This document shows positions 1 through 9,987 of a stretch of DNA of 64,000 nucleotides, piece after piece; position 1 is the first letter of the stretch; every line of letters begins with the position of its first letter. The DNA is taken from assembly GCA_963383645.1 (NCBI GenBank), contig OY726561.1, positions 140,637,441 through 140,701,440 on the forward strand, given 5' to 3'. The DNA is from Muscardinus avellanarius. Its lineage: Eukaryota > Chordata > Mammalia > Rodentia > Gliridae. Under the pieces are notes generated by a model that made no database searches, was not told where the DNA came from, and saw only the letters and a program-made list of their open reading frames with translations. Both the position numbers and the translations under genes were made by a program.

Positions 1-130
1 CAGGGGCTCAGGACACAAGGACGGTCAAGGGGCCAACAGGAGTCCTATCTCTTCTTGGTCCAGCCAACCCAGCCAGCAAAGGGACCCAAGTTTGGACAGG
101 CACTGGCCCTGGACGGCAAGCACGGAGCCC

Positions 131-145
131 AGCGCCCCCTGGAGG
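131..145 (-). promoter_or_regulatory. CTCF-like motif, copy 1
   Basis: On the minus strand this reads CCTCCAGGGGGCGCT, close to the CTCF core consensus. It is repeated exactly 90 bp away. Motif match only; no binding evidence. Confidence 0.5.
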
Positions 146-220
146 AAGGCAGGGGGGATGCCAGTCCTCTGAGCCTTCCCCTCACCCCCAGCCAGTGGGG
201 TCCAGGCAGGCAGGAGCCCG

Positions 221-235
221 AGCGCCCCCTGGAGG
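221..235 (-). promoter_or_regulatory. CTCF-like motif, copy 2
   Basis: Second identical copy of the core CCTCCAGGGGGCGCT on the minus strand, in the second unit of the 90-bp duplication. Same orientation as copy 1. Confidence 0.5.
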
Positions 236-310
236 AAGGCGGGGGCAATGCCGGTCCTCTGAGCCTGCCCTCCCCTCACCCGCAGCCAGTGGGGTCCTGG
301 GGGCACTTAC

Positions 311-404
311 CTCTGTTTCTGGCCGAGGAATGAACACTGGGGGTGCCATCTTCAGACAGAGGCCCTGAAAGTCCCACTCTCCAAGAATGTACTGCACAGG
401 CATC
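311..404 (-). CDS. HEMK1: HEMK1 coding exon 3
   Basis: The 94-nt exon has a CAG acceptor at 405-407 and a GTAAGT donor at 310-305. One base completes the split Arg codon, then 31 codons encode the segment from [12 protein letters not shown] to FIPRPETE. Both the P-Q-Y-I-L-G motif and the F-I-P-R-P-E-T-E motif are hallmarks of HemK/PrmC methyltransferases; the second sits at the edge of the SAM-binding domain. The exon ends in phase 0, so the next one should begin with the codons after PETE and lies outside the window. Confidence 0.92.
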
Positions 405-692
405 CTGCAGAGGAGCAGTCAGGCAGCGATCAGTGCCGGGGTCAAGAGCAGTAGGGCCATGCCTGGATCAAGGGGCACTACTTGTGCCCAAGCTGTCCGG
501 CGAGGCCATGTCCCCAGTGCCCTAGGACACCCAGCCTCGGCCTGCTCTCCCTCCCTCCCTTCCCTCTTACCATCCCCTCACCCTACACCTCCCTAGTCCT
601 TGGACACTTTCCTCCCCTGACCATGAACTTGGTGGGGCGGGGGAGGCCCTACTGTCCACGCCGAGCGCTCAGACTGGACCCTTGGTGTTCAC

Positions 693-784
693 CTCTGCAA
701 CCGGCGGCTACACAGCTCCTGGACGCTCTGTAGTTGCTGAGGGGTCAGGGGCTGGGTCCTAAGTCCTGGCCTCAGGGTCTGAAA
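693..784 (-). CDS. HEMK1: HEMK1 coding exon 2
   Basis: This 92-nt exon follows a CACAG acceptor at 785-789 and ends before a GTGAAC donor at 692. It encodes [19 protein letters not shown] followed by [11 protein letters not shown] and two bases of an Arg codon. It joins in phase with the upstream exon after VLGAKT and with the next exon at a split Arg codon. The content matches the helical N-terminal domain of HEMK1, between the presequence and the [12 protein letters not shown] block. The exon is short and has no long open frame of its own, so it was found by reading the sequence between the two obvious exons and checking splice phase. Confidence 0.85.
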
Positions 785-988
785 CTGTGCCAACAGAGAA
801 TGTGAGTGGCTGGCTCCCCGGGTCTAGGCCCCAAGCCCAGTTATGTGGGCAAAGCCCGTGGGCCCCAACAGGCTGCCTTAGTTATCCCCGAGCCCTAGTG
901 CCTGGCACGCAGTGTAAGAGTTTGTTGTGTCTGCCCCAGGGTCTTCCTCCCTCCCGCCCTCTGCCCTCCTAATAACACAGAACTTAAC

Positions 989-1219
989 TGTTTTGGCTCC
1001 GAGGACATGGGCCACGATGTATTCACTGGATTCCCGGGCCTCTGGGATGCCTCTCTTCTTAAAAACCTCTGTCCAGTGGCTGGCCAGCCCTGTGGGACTC
1101 AAGGGCCCAGCCAGAGGTGGATGGGCTCGCCATGAGCTGAAGGCCCAGCTGCAGGTGCCTCCCCTTCTCGCCCCATACCCAGACAGAAGGGTGCGCAGCA
1201 TCCGGCTCCAAAGCGCCAT
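989..1219 (-). CDS. HEMK1: HEMK1 coding exon 1 (start codon and mitochondrial presequence)
   Basis: The exon encodes 77 residues starting MALWSRML and ending VLGAKT. The ATG at 1219-1217 is the only in-frame ATG that fits the known N terminus; the frame stays open a little further upstream but only through a TTG. Context is favourable (purine at -3, G at +4). Residues 1-40 are rich in Arg, Ser and Leu without acidic residues, as expected for a mitochondrial targeting sequence. From about residue 46 the segment [20 protein letters not shown] is the conserved N-terminal helical domain that binds the release factor in this family. The donor GTTAAG follows at 988 in phase 0. Recognition is by close similarity to mammalian HEMK1 as I remember it. 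Confidence 0.9.
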
Positions 1220-1950
1220 GTCTTGGGAAGGGTCCCCCAATGCTCCCAGGTCCCCAAGTCCCCCTTGTAATGTCGCTGTTGACGGAGGTACTGGGAGTGG
1301 CTCCAGGCCCCAGCTGGGTAGACGAGGAGGTCACTGGCTCCGGCTCCCTGAAATGGTTTTGTTCTCAGACAGGATTACCACCCCAGGTGGGAGAGGGGAG
1401 AACCAGAAGCTGCCTGCAAAAGGGCATGCTTACTGACACCTCCTTCACTCCATTTTGACCCTTCCCACCTACTTGATTCTTCTTGTCTTGGCTATTTATA
1501 TTTTCTTCACATTTTTGGCTGAAGTGGGCTGAACCTATAGCTCAGTCCCTGCTAATAAAGGCTTGTGGTGGGTCAAGGTATGGGTTTGAGAATGGGGCAG
1601 ACCTGTAACTGATCGGTGTATGACTTCACAATAATGACTTCATTATTTCTGATTTTCAGTTTCCTCATCCACAAAGTAGGGGGCCTAACACCAACCCCGT
1701 GGGAGCGGAGCACTGGTCGGTAGATGTCGACTGGGAGCCAGCTCACTACAGAGGGAGGACTTGATACTACAAGCTTTAACTAATGTCACAGGTAGCAGGA
1801 AATGCCTGCCTTGGAAGCTTTACTTGTGACATTTTGCAGGTTCTGTCATTATTTCGGTGCTGAAACTTTCCCTCTAATTTAAAGTATAATCAACGTCATT
1901 GTAAATTTCCTGGCCCTAGAAAATTAAAAACTGATATATTTAAATTGTCA
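1220..1950. other. HEMK1 5' UTR/intron with probable old MIR remnant
   Basis: There is no further coding sequence here. The interval near 1650-1690 has the pattern of the MIR 3' half on the plus strand (a stretch like CAGTTTCCTCATCCACAAAG), common in old mammalian SINE remnants. The rest is unique, AT-richer sequence, presumably HEMK1 5' UTR or first intron. A plus-strand AATAAA at about 1553 has no gene to belong to. Confidence 0.4.
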
Positions 1951-1951
1951 C

Positions 1952-2176
1952 ACCCAGGCGTGGTGGCGCGCACTTGTAATCCCAGTACTTGGGAGGCTGA
2001 GACGGGAGGATCGCACAAGTTCAAAGCCAGCCTCAGCTACTTAGTGAGGCTCTCAGCAACTCTCTGAAATCCTGTTTCCAAATAAAATATAAAATAGGTC
2101 TGGGAGTGTAGCCCAGGGGTAGAAAGCCCCTGGATTCCATCTCCATTGCCACATAAATAAATAAATAAATAAATAG
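1952..2176 (+). mobile_element. B1-ID dimeric SINE
   Basis: Full-length copy: a 7SL-derived left arm (GGCGTGGTGGCGCGCAC, then CCCAGTACTTGGGAGGCTGAG), an A-rich linker, and a tRNA-Ala-like right arm (GTGTAGCCCAGGGGTAGAAAG, then an ATTCCATCTCCA box). It ends in a (TAAA)n tail. Confidence 0.85.
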
Positions 2177-2299
2177 TCACAATTTTAACTGAAGGTTCAA
2201 AATCAGTGATGGCTTTCCGTTCAGAATAGGCTTCAAATCCGCATTTACCGAGCACGTTCTCATGGCCACATCCACAAACGGGGCTCCAGGAGGAGGACT

Positions 2300-3030
2300 T
2301 GCCCACAGTCACCCCGCTAGGAACTGTTCCAGGCAGGGCACGAATTAGGGTCTGCAGGGCTCCGGGGGCTCTGTCCACCTGCGCGCTGCCGCCGGAGGAA
2401 CCCAAGCGAAGCCGGGGCCGGCCACCTCCCCAGCTCCGCACTGCCAAAGCGGCCATTCATCGACCCAGGCGAGGCCGCCGCCTCCCAGCCGTCTTCCCAT
2501 CGGTAGTGAGGATGGGCCTGGCCCACCCAGCTCTCAAGGGTGCTGCAGTCCCGGGGCGCCCACCCCGAACCCCACATCTAGTGTACTCCTGCCAGAGGGG
2601 TCGCCCCACTCACCCACCCACCCACCTGCCGGGGAAGCGGCCGGGACGGCTTCCGGACGTGTGCGCCTGCGGCGCGCTCCCCCCGACGCCCGCTTCCGGT
2701 TGGCGCACTTGAGAAAGGGCTCGGGCGGACCCGGTTACCGAGCTCCAGGGTTCCTAGCGTCTCTGGGTTCCTTCTGACGGTCCGGGGATGTTTTGGGGCG
2801 CTGCCTAGGAGCCCAGACCCGCGGTCTTCCTTAACGTCCAGGCAGGAAGGTGGCTCCAGCCCGCGGCGATGGCCTGGGGCAGGGGCTTAAGGACCCGGCG
2901 CGCCCGCGGTGCTCCTTAGCGGGCCAGAACGGGGGCGTGTCCCCAGCACGCCAGGATTCGGGGCGGAGCCTGAGGTCTGGGGGCGTGGCCCAGCAGCTCT
3001 TGGCCGGAGCCTGGCTTGGGACGCGATGGG
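2300..3030 (-). promoter_or_regulatory. HEMK1: CpG-rich promoter region assigned to HEMK1
   Basis: The segment is GC-rich with many CpG dinucleotides, no TATA box, and ETS-type sites reading CCGGAAG on the minus strand (near 2650 and 2693). It lies upstream of the HEMK1 start on the minus strand and head to head with the C3orf18 promoter 1-1.5 kb further on. The exact transcription start cannot be read from sequence. It may also act bidirectionally. Confidence 0.6.
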
Positions 3031-3880
3031 GGCGGGGGTCCCAATTTGGGGTACTCTTAGTGTTTCAGACCTGGCTGAAGGCGGAGACAAAGTGGGGGAC
3101 TGGGCGTCGGCCGGACTCCAGGGCCGCTCTGGACCTCCTCGCCTCACTCGGGCTGGAGAACCGGGTGATAACCCGGCTCGTTGGCAACTCCTAGCGAGGC
3201 TGGGTCCAGGTGTCCAGACCTCTCCGAACCGCAACTGCTCTTTCTACGAAATTCACGGCCAAGCTTGACTTCTTGACACCCCCTCCCAGAGTCTTAACTG
3301 TTAACTGGATCACTGCCAACGAAACTGGCATTAAATAGCGGCTGCTTTTGTGCCTGGCTACCGCCTGCCCCGTGGGCTCTGTGGAAGCTGGGTATTAAAG
3401 GATGCCTGAGGGCTTCTTCCTTGACGTGACCTGCTGCGGGTGGAAACGATGGTGAGGGCTAGAGGTAGCCTTGCCCGGGCCGGTGCCCAACAGTAAAACC
3501 ACCGGATAATAGTTCCATCTCGCTCGCAGCTTCTCTGGACTGAAACCCCCCGTTTCTCGCTCCGGGCTGGAGCCATTTACCAAGACCCGCACACCAGAGC
3601 AGCCTGAGTAGAAGCCGAGAGACACGGGGAGGCGAAGCAGCTTGCTCGAGGGCACAGAGTCGGCAGAAGGCGGACCCAGGGTTCTTCTAAGCCCCGAAGG
3701 ACTCCCAGCCCAGTGCGCTCCCCAAGCCTCCCCTGGACGTCTGCATTTTGAGGCCACGCGTTTATCCCGGTGGAGGTGGAGCTGGCAAAACCCGGGTCCT
3801 GGTCCAGGGAAGGCCTGGCCACCCACGGTCCCCTGCCTGACTTCGACGCGGGTCACCAGGGTGTGGGGTGGCCTCAGAAC
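3031..3880. other. Inter-promoter segment between HEMK1 and C3orf18
   Basis: This is unique, moderately GC-rich sequence with scattered CpGs. No splice-consistent coding sequence is visible; a long minus-strand open frame that enters it (3395-4420) is a base-composition effect. Confidence 0.4.
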
Positions 3881-3889
3881 TGGCGACCC

Positions 3890-4175
3890 GGCTCGCTGCT
3901 CCGGGCTTTCGGTCCCCTTTGGGGGCGGAGCCGAGCCCGAGCGACAGGCGCACACACCAATCCGGGGCGGGTGCTCGGCCTGCCGGCCAATCGGGACCCG
4001 GGGGCGCGGAGAGGGCGGAGCGCCGGAGCTGCGGGATCCCGGGCTGCGCGCGGCCGCACCCGCCGCCGTCCCGGCCCTGTCCCCCGCCCGCTGACAGCCC
4101 GCGCGTGCGGGGCGACCTCGGCCGGCCGGCGCCCTCCCCGCCAGCCCGCCGCCGCCGCCGCCCCGAGAGGACTCA
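3890..4175 (+). promoter_or_regulatory. C3orf18: CpG-island promoter and probable non-coding exon 1 of C3orf18
   Basis: Two CCAAT boxes (near 3957 and 3985) and several GC boxes (GGGGGCGGAG near 3919, GGGCGG near 4013) precede a very CpG-dense stretch. A donor-like CA|GTAAGT at 4176 is a plausible end of the non-coding first exon, which would splice to the acceptor at 6118. TATA-less. Start and exon end are inferred. Confidence 0.6.
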
Positions 4176-4578
4176 GTAAGTGCCGAGGTCGCTGCCTGTA
4201 GGCAAGCACGGAAAACCCAGGGGCGTGGAGCGGAGCGCGGACCCGGACCCGAGGACCGAGGCCGCGGCGGACGGCGTGCGGTGCTCCGAGGAGGTGGAGG
4301 TCGCGGCCCCTCCCCTCCGACCCCAGCGCAGGCCCGCAAAGTGCTCCGCAGGGGCCCTTCTCCCGTGGGCGGAGGGGTGAGCAGCGCCCAGGGCAAGTTC
4401 AGGGTCTGGCCCAAGGTCATGTCCGGGGTCCGCGGCGGAGCCCAGAGGAGAGCCCGGACTGCTCAGCTAGCCTCGCTGGAGGAGGGGCGAGGGGCGAGGC
4501 TGCCGGCCGTGGGCTCTGCCCGCCTTGCCCTTTCATTGGGGGCAGCGACGTGTGCACTGCTCGCACCCACCGTGCACC

Positions 4579-4594
4579 TGCACCAGGGGGCGCA
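4579..4594 (+). promoter_or_regulatory. CTCF-like motif
   Basis: TGCACCAGGGGGCGCA is a near-consensus CTCF core on the plus strand, just inside C3orf18 intron 1. Motif match only. Confidence 0.5.
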
Positions 4595-4881
4595 GCTGCA
4601 CCCCGCCTCCCGGAGCTAGGAGGCCTCCTTCCTTCGGGCTTGCAGCAGAGGGGCTGGGACCCCCCTTCCCACCCCTCCTCAGCCTGGCCCCTGTGGGCTG
4701 GGCACGTCCCAGGGGAGGGGAGCCAAGTGGGGGCGCCCTTTCCGCCCCTGACGCTAAGCTCCTGAGCCTAGCAGTGGGCAGCTCCCCTGGGAGGGAAGGG
4801 GACAGGCCAGTGACCCCAATGCCTGCAGAGAGGCCCTGCCCCAAGGCCTAGCTAGTCTCCCTCCTGCCTCCTGCTCTCTGC

Positions 4882-4885
<4 letters not shown>

Positions 4886-4928
<43 letters not shown>
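4886..4928. repeat. (AC)n microsatellite
   Basis: About 21 uninterrupted AC dinucleotides. Confidence 0.95.
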
Positions 4929-4930
<2 letters not shown>

Positions 4931-5344
4931 CAGCCCCAGGCACACGGCCCAACCACAGCGGACTGAGTCCAAGGCTCCTGGGCCTCCCACCCTCCCCAGC
5001 CGGCAGCCCGGAGGAAAGGCAAAGTGTGTACTGGGTGCTCACTGTGGACAGGGCTGGTGCTGAGCTAAGTCTTTAAGTCTTTTCCAAGGACCTGGTCATC
5101 TGACGTTGCAGGAACCCTCTAACATGGTGGGGATGTTCTTAATACCCCACCCTAGACTCTGGGGAACTTGGGCCGGACAGGTGGAGCAGCTTGCCGGGCC
5201 ATTCAGCGAGCAGCCGGACCCCAGGGGATCCAGAGACAGGCCTGTGTGGCTTCTAGCCAAGTATTTCCCTCCAGAAAAGGAAAAAGTCGTAGGGTTTTTG
5301 TTGATTGCTTGTTTGCTTTGGGTTTTATTGTTGTTTTGGTTTGA

Positions 5345-5763
5345 GGTTTTTTTTTTTTTTTCTTTTTTCTTATTTTTGGTGCTGGGAATTGAACCCAGGA
5401 GTGATCTATATCTGAGCTACATCCCCAGGGCTATTTTTTTTTTTCTTGTGGTACTGGGGTTCCTGGAAACCCTTCTACCTCTGGGCTACACTCCCAGACC
5501 AATTTTTATACTTTTTTATTTGGAAACAGGGTATCTTAAGCCAGTGCACGCAGCTGGCTTCAAACCTGCGCACTCCTCCTGTCTCTGCCTCCCAAGTGCG
5601 GGGATTACAAGCGTGCGCCACCACGCCGGGCTCTCCAGGCCTTTCTTATTTTTTGTTTTGAAATGAGGTCTCGCTAAGTTGCTGCCGCTGGCCCCGACCC
5701 TGTGACCTCCTCTTGTCTCCAGTCCTGGGATTATAGTTGCATGGTAGTGGCCCTGGCCTGGCT
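5345..5763 (-). mobile_element. SINE cluster: ID arm, full B1-ID, B1 fragment (minus strand)
   Basis: Three elements lie in the same orientation. 5347-5430 is a right (ID-like) arm only; 5433-5632 is a full B1-ID copy of the subfamily with the GGGTTCCTGGAAACCCTTC variant; 5641-5763 is a diverged B1-like left arm. Each begins, on the plus strand, with a T-rich run that is the element's A tail. Confidence 0.8.
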
Positions 5764-5999
5764 GAGGTTTCTTTAGCCAAGTAGGAGGAGGGATGGGGGT
5801 GAGGAGGTGGGGTGGAGGTGTGGGGGCATAGAGGCAGTCCTTGAGGGGAGGGGCTTTCCATTTGACCCCGCCCCCGCTGCCTTTCCTCTCTTCCAGGCCT
5901 GATCTCTATGAGCGTCCTTCCCACCGACAGCAGACAGAGGCGGCTGGGCTTCAATCCCATGTCCCTCCTCCCGCAGGGAGCCGTAGGTGTAGAATCTAG

Positions 6000-6530
<531 letters not shown>

Positions 6531-6690
6531 TGAGATGGATAGAGAACTGAAGCAGAAGACAGCTGTCCACCAGAGATAACGCGATCCTCCCTCCCCCGAG
6601 ATTTGTCCTTTGGGGCGTGATACCAGAGAGGAATTTTTTTCTGATTGGAAGAACCAGAAAAGCGTGTGTATCCGTGCGTGCGTGCGTGCG

Positions 6691-6866
6691 TGTGTTACTG
6701 GGGAGTGAACCCAGGGACACTGTACCACTGAGGTGCATCCCCAGCCCTTTTTTATTTTCTGTTTTGAAATCTCACTAAGTTACCGAGACTGGCCTCGAAC
6801 TTGCAACCCTCCTGTCTCCACCTCCCAAGTCCTGGGATTACAGGTGTGTGCCACCACAGCTGGCAG
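6691..6866 (-). mobile_element. B1-ID SINE
   Basis: Minus-strand copy: ID-like arm near 6691-6752, then the B1 arm ending CCACCACAGCTGGC. A short (GTGC)n run precedes it at 6664-6690. Confidence 0.8.
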
Positions 6867-7175
6867 AACCAGAAAACATTCCCAGGAGTACATGGTGTTT
6901 CAAGATGGCTTACGAGGGCCCTGGTGGGCAGGTGGAAGCAGGCAGCGGCTCTGTGAGCAGCGAGCAGGGCGGTGGGGCAGCCAGGCCTGGGCTTCCGGGG
7001 CGCAGGGCCAGCTGTGGTTGGATGGCCGAGGCTGCGGAGCGTGGGCGGGGTCGGCAGTGCCCACCCGCTCACTCGATGATTATGCCCTGGGGACCGCCCT
7101 GGTCCAGACCTTTGGGACCCAACGCGGGCAGGTGAGACAAGTCCTCCCTGTGGTTCTTTTGAGGGATGAACTAAA
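6867..7175. other. Unique intronic sequence in C3orf18 intron 2
   Basis: This is GC-rich unique sequence without a recognisable exon or repeat. Confidence 0.4.
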
Positions 7176-7310
7176 AATCAGGTGTGTGTGTGTGTAGTTC
7201 TAGGGATTGAATGCAGGGGACATTCTACCACTGAGCTATACCCCCATCTCTTTTTGTTTTTATTTTGCAAGAATGCCTCACTAAGGACCACGCGCTGGTC
7301 TCCAGCCTGC
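7176..7310 (-). mobile_element. Diverged ID-type/B1-ID SINE fragment
   Basis: After a short (GT)n run, the box CATTCTACCACTGAGCTATA and the following A-tail-like and B1-like sequence identify a degraded minus-strand copy. 7311-7908 beyond it is unique intronic sequence. Confidence 0.6.
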
Positions 7311-7907
7311 TTCGTAGCTGCCCAAGGACTGGGTGACGGGCGCGTGCACTGCGCCCGGCCCCCAGCTTTGGTTTGGTTTGGCTTTGAATCTAGGCTGGTG
7401 GTCAGGGACAGCTGGGGAAGCAACATTAGAGCTGAGACCAGGCAGGAGCCCGGCTTCTGGTCGGCCGCCATCAGGACAGAGGGGAGCTGAGGAGAGGGCG
7501 AGTGTTCGCACGGGCTCGGAAGGTCACTAAGGGACCCCTGGCGATTGCACAATCCAGGCCAGGGAAGGCGGGCGAGCGCTGAAGTCCCCCCGAGGGCCTT
7601 GGGGTGGCGCTCCTGCAGGCTGGGAGCACGTGGCCCTGACACGGGGGATGGTCCCTGGGTGGCCTGGCCGGAGCTGCTGTTAAACCAGGGCCGCCATATG
7701 GGCCCCACAGGCTCCGAACCGCTGCCAGGACAACTGCTGGCCAGCACGCCGGGCAGGAGAGAGCACGTGCGGAGGACGCCGGGCACAAGGTCTCCTGGGC
7801 AGAGAGGGCAGAGTGCCAGGTCCCCCTCGGCTCCCATGGCTAAGTAGGCAGGGCACCTGACCCCGGGGCGGAGCAGCCTGGAGTCGGCCTCGTTATGCTT
7901 GTGACCG

Positions 7908-7908
<1 letters not shown>

Positions 7909-7964
<56 letters not shown>

Positions 7965-7967
7965 TCC

Positions 7968-7998
<31 letters not shown>

Positions 7999-8108
7999 CC
8001 TCCTCCTCCTCTTCTTTTTTTCCTCCTCCTCCTCCTTCTTCTTCTTCTTCTTCTTCTTCTTCTTCTTCTCCTTCTCCTTCTCCTTCTCCTTCTCCTCCTT
8101 CTTCTTTT
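7909..8108. repeat. 200-nt homopyrimidine tract (CTTT/CT/CCT/CTT repeats)
   Basis: Every plus-strand base from 7909 to 8108 is C or T. The tract runs through (TTTC)n, (TC)n, (TCC)n and (TTC)n blocks. It is followed directly by a minus-strand ID arm whose A tail probably seeded the expansion. Such mirror-symmetric pyrimidine tracts can form triplex (H-) DNA. Confidence 0.95.
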
Positions 8109-8482
8109 GTGTATGTATGGGATTGTACACTGGGCTTGAAACCAGGGGCATTCTACCTCTGAGCCATGCCCCCAATGCTTTTAAAACTTTTTTATTTATT
8201 GGGAGGCTGAGACAGGAGGATCTCAGTTTGAGAACAGCCTCAGCTACTTAGTGAGGCCCTTTGCAACTCAGTGAGACCCTGTTTCATAATAAAAAATAGG
8301 GCTGGGGGTGTAGCTCGGAGGTAGAATGCCCCTGGGTTCCATCTCCAGTGCTGAAAAAAAAAATTTTGTTTTTTAAATTTTGAAACAGGGCCTCCTTAAG
8401 TTGCTGGCTTCAAACCTGCACCCCTCCTGTCTCAGCCTCTCAAGTACTGGGATTACAAGCGTGCACCACACGCCTGGCTTGC
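8109..8482. mobile_element. Three abutting SINEs
   Basis: 8109-8192 is a minus-strand ID-like arm; 8196-8365 is a plus-strand B1-ID lacking its 5' end; 8377-8482 is a minus-strand B1-like left arm. The mixed orientations show separate insertions. Confidence 0.75.
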
Positions 8483-9235
8483 CTTCCTTTTTCTTGGCAA
8501 AAGGTTTTGTGCTAGGAACTTGGTAGAGCTCTGTTTGTTCTGGGGGAAGAGACTGAGGGCTGGGGTGGAGGGGCTTCCCACCAAAGGTGGAGAGGGAGGA
8601 GGTTGCGGGAAGGGGGTAGGGACCAGCTCCTGGACGCAGCGGCCCAGAGGTCCTCCCTGAGCACTGCTCCTGCCCATCACAGGCCTGAGCTGGGCCGAGA
8701 GGAGCAAGTCTTCAGGGGCGAGTGAAACAGTGCCTGGCTCTGGCAGGAAGAACGAGGCGGGCTTCCTGGTGGCAGGGACAGTAATGGGTGGGAGATTAGG
8801 AGGTGGGGCAGAGAGAGCAGTGGTAAAGGTGCAGAGATGGCGTGGAGACCCTGGCCTTGCCTGGAGGTCCTACTGGGTCCAGGCCATGGGGGACAGGGGA
8901 CTTGGGGCCTCCAGGTGGGGGGTGCGGGGTGGCGGGGCAGGCCCAGAAGGCCTCAGAGCTCCTCTCGCCTGCAGGAGAGCAAGGGGCCCCCGCCCCGATT
9001 ATGGCCCTCTGGAAGGGACGGGCGGGGAGGAAAAGGGCAGCCCAACTTCATTTTAGGCCTCTGGGGTCCCACAGAGGAGCCCTGGGGCCTTCTGGGCACG
9101 CTGGGAACCCACCCACATTCCATCTGTGAGTGGACTGCAGAGGGCAGGAGCCACGAGGGTTTGGGACAGACTGGGGATGTGGCTTCCCCCCAGGCGGACA
9201 CAGCCATGCTCCTGATGGTTAGAAACTACCAGTTT
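8483..9235. other. Unique intronic sequence in C3orf18 intron 2
   Basis: GC-rich sequence without recognisable exons. Open frames here on both strands (for example 8837-9346) have no homology I recognise and run into a SINE. Confidence 0.4.
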
Positions 9236-9389
9236 GAGCAGAACACGGTGGGACACACCTGTAATCTTAGGACAGAGGCCGAGACAGGTTGGAGGACAGC
9301 CTTAGCTGGTAAGGAGACTCAGCACCACAGGGAGACTTCCAAATAAAAAATAAACAGGGCTGGGGATGTAACAGAGGTACAGAGCCCCT

Positions 9390-9427
<38 letters not shown>

Positions 9428-9877
9428 GTGGTACTGGGGTTCCTGGAAGCCCTTCTACCTCCAGGCTACACTCCCAGACCTATTTTATACTTTTTTAATT
9501 AAAAAAAAAAACAATTTTTTTTGCGGGTCTAGAGATGGAACCCAGAGGCATTCAATCTCTGAGCTACACCCCCTGCCCAATTTTTTATTTTTTATTTTGA
9601 AACAGGGTCTCATTGAGTTGCAGAGGGCCTCACTAAGTAGCTGAGGCTGTCCGCGAACCGCGAACTGTGATCCTCCGGTCTCAGCCTCCCGAATGCTGGG
9701 ATTACAATCCTGCGCCACCACACACTTTTTTTTTTTTTTTTTTTGAAACAGGGTCTCTTAAGCCAGCGCAGCTGACTTTGAACCAGCGCGATCCTCCTGT
9801 CTCCACCTCCCAAGCATGGGGATTACAAATGTGTGCCACCACACCTGGCTGCCCCTGGATTCAATTACTAGTATCAA
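9236..9877. mobile_element. Three-level nested SINE insertion
   Basis: The outer element is a diverged plus-strand B1-ID (9236-9394) whose 3' end resumes at 9862. A minus-strand B1-ID (9395-9850) is inserted in it and flanked by the 11-bp duplication GCCCCTGGATT at 9384-9394 and 9851-9861. That second element is itself split by a third minus-strand B1-ID (about 9515-9725); its right arm lies at 9427-9500 and its left arm at 9744-9850. Confidence 0.8.
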
Positions 9878-9953
9878 GAAAAGGAAGGAAGGAAGGGAGG
9901 GAGGGAGGGAGGGAGGGAGGGAGGGAGGGAGGGAGGGAGGAAGGAAGGAAGGA

Positions 9954-9984
<31 letters not shown>

Positions 9985-9987
9985 CAC
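9877..9987. repeat. (GGAA/GGGA)n purine tract followed by (GGCA)n
   Basis: 9877-9956 is pure purine, 80 nt, with GGAA and GGGA units; 9957-9987 is (GGCA)n. It grew out of the A-rich tail of the SINE that ends just before it. Confidence 0.92.

Larger units (their letters stand above)
127..300. repeat. Two-copy 90-bp tandem duplication in a HEMK1 intron
   Basis: Two adjacent units with a 90-bp period are recognisable by the shared AGCGCCCCCTGGAGGAAGGC core at 131-150 and 221-240 and by matching flanks (CAGCCAGTGGGGTCC near 188 and 283). The copies differ at several positions, so the duplication is not very recent. Each core is a good CTCF-type motif on the minus strand. Confidence 0.8.
1..2710 (-). 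other. HEMK1: HEMK1 gene, 5' part (promoter, coding exons 1-3, introns)
   Basis: This span holds the 5' end of HEMK1 on the minus strand. Three coding exons (989-1219, 693-784, 311-404) give a continuous 139-codon reading frame with GT/AG boundaries and compatible phases. The frame covers the N-terminal part of the protein; the SAM-binding fold and the catalytic NPPY motif are encoded beyond base 1. HEMK1 is the mitochondrial PrmC/HemK-type methyltransferase, known to methylate the glutamine of the GGQ motif in mitochondrial release factors. The transcription start is not visible; I place it in the CpG-rich segment near 2.4-2.7 kb, so at least one non-coding 5' exon or a long 5' UTR is needed. 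Gene identity is secure, the upstream limit is inferred. Confidence 0.85.

Noticed and set aside
3395..4420. 341-codon minus-strand open frame across the C3orf18 promoter
   Set aside because: Low-complexity composition, antisense to the promoter, no recognised domain.
7840..8251. Lys/Glu- and Phe/Ser-repeat frames
   Set aside because: Translations of the homopyrimidine tract on either strand.
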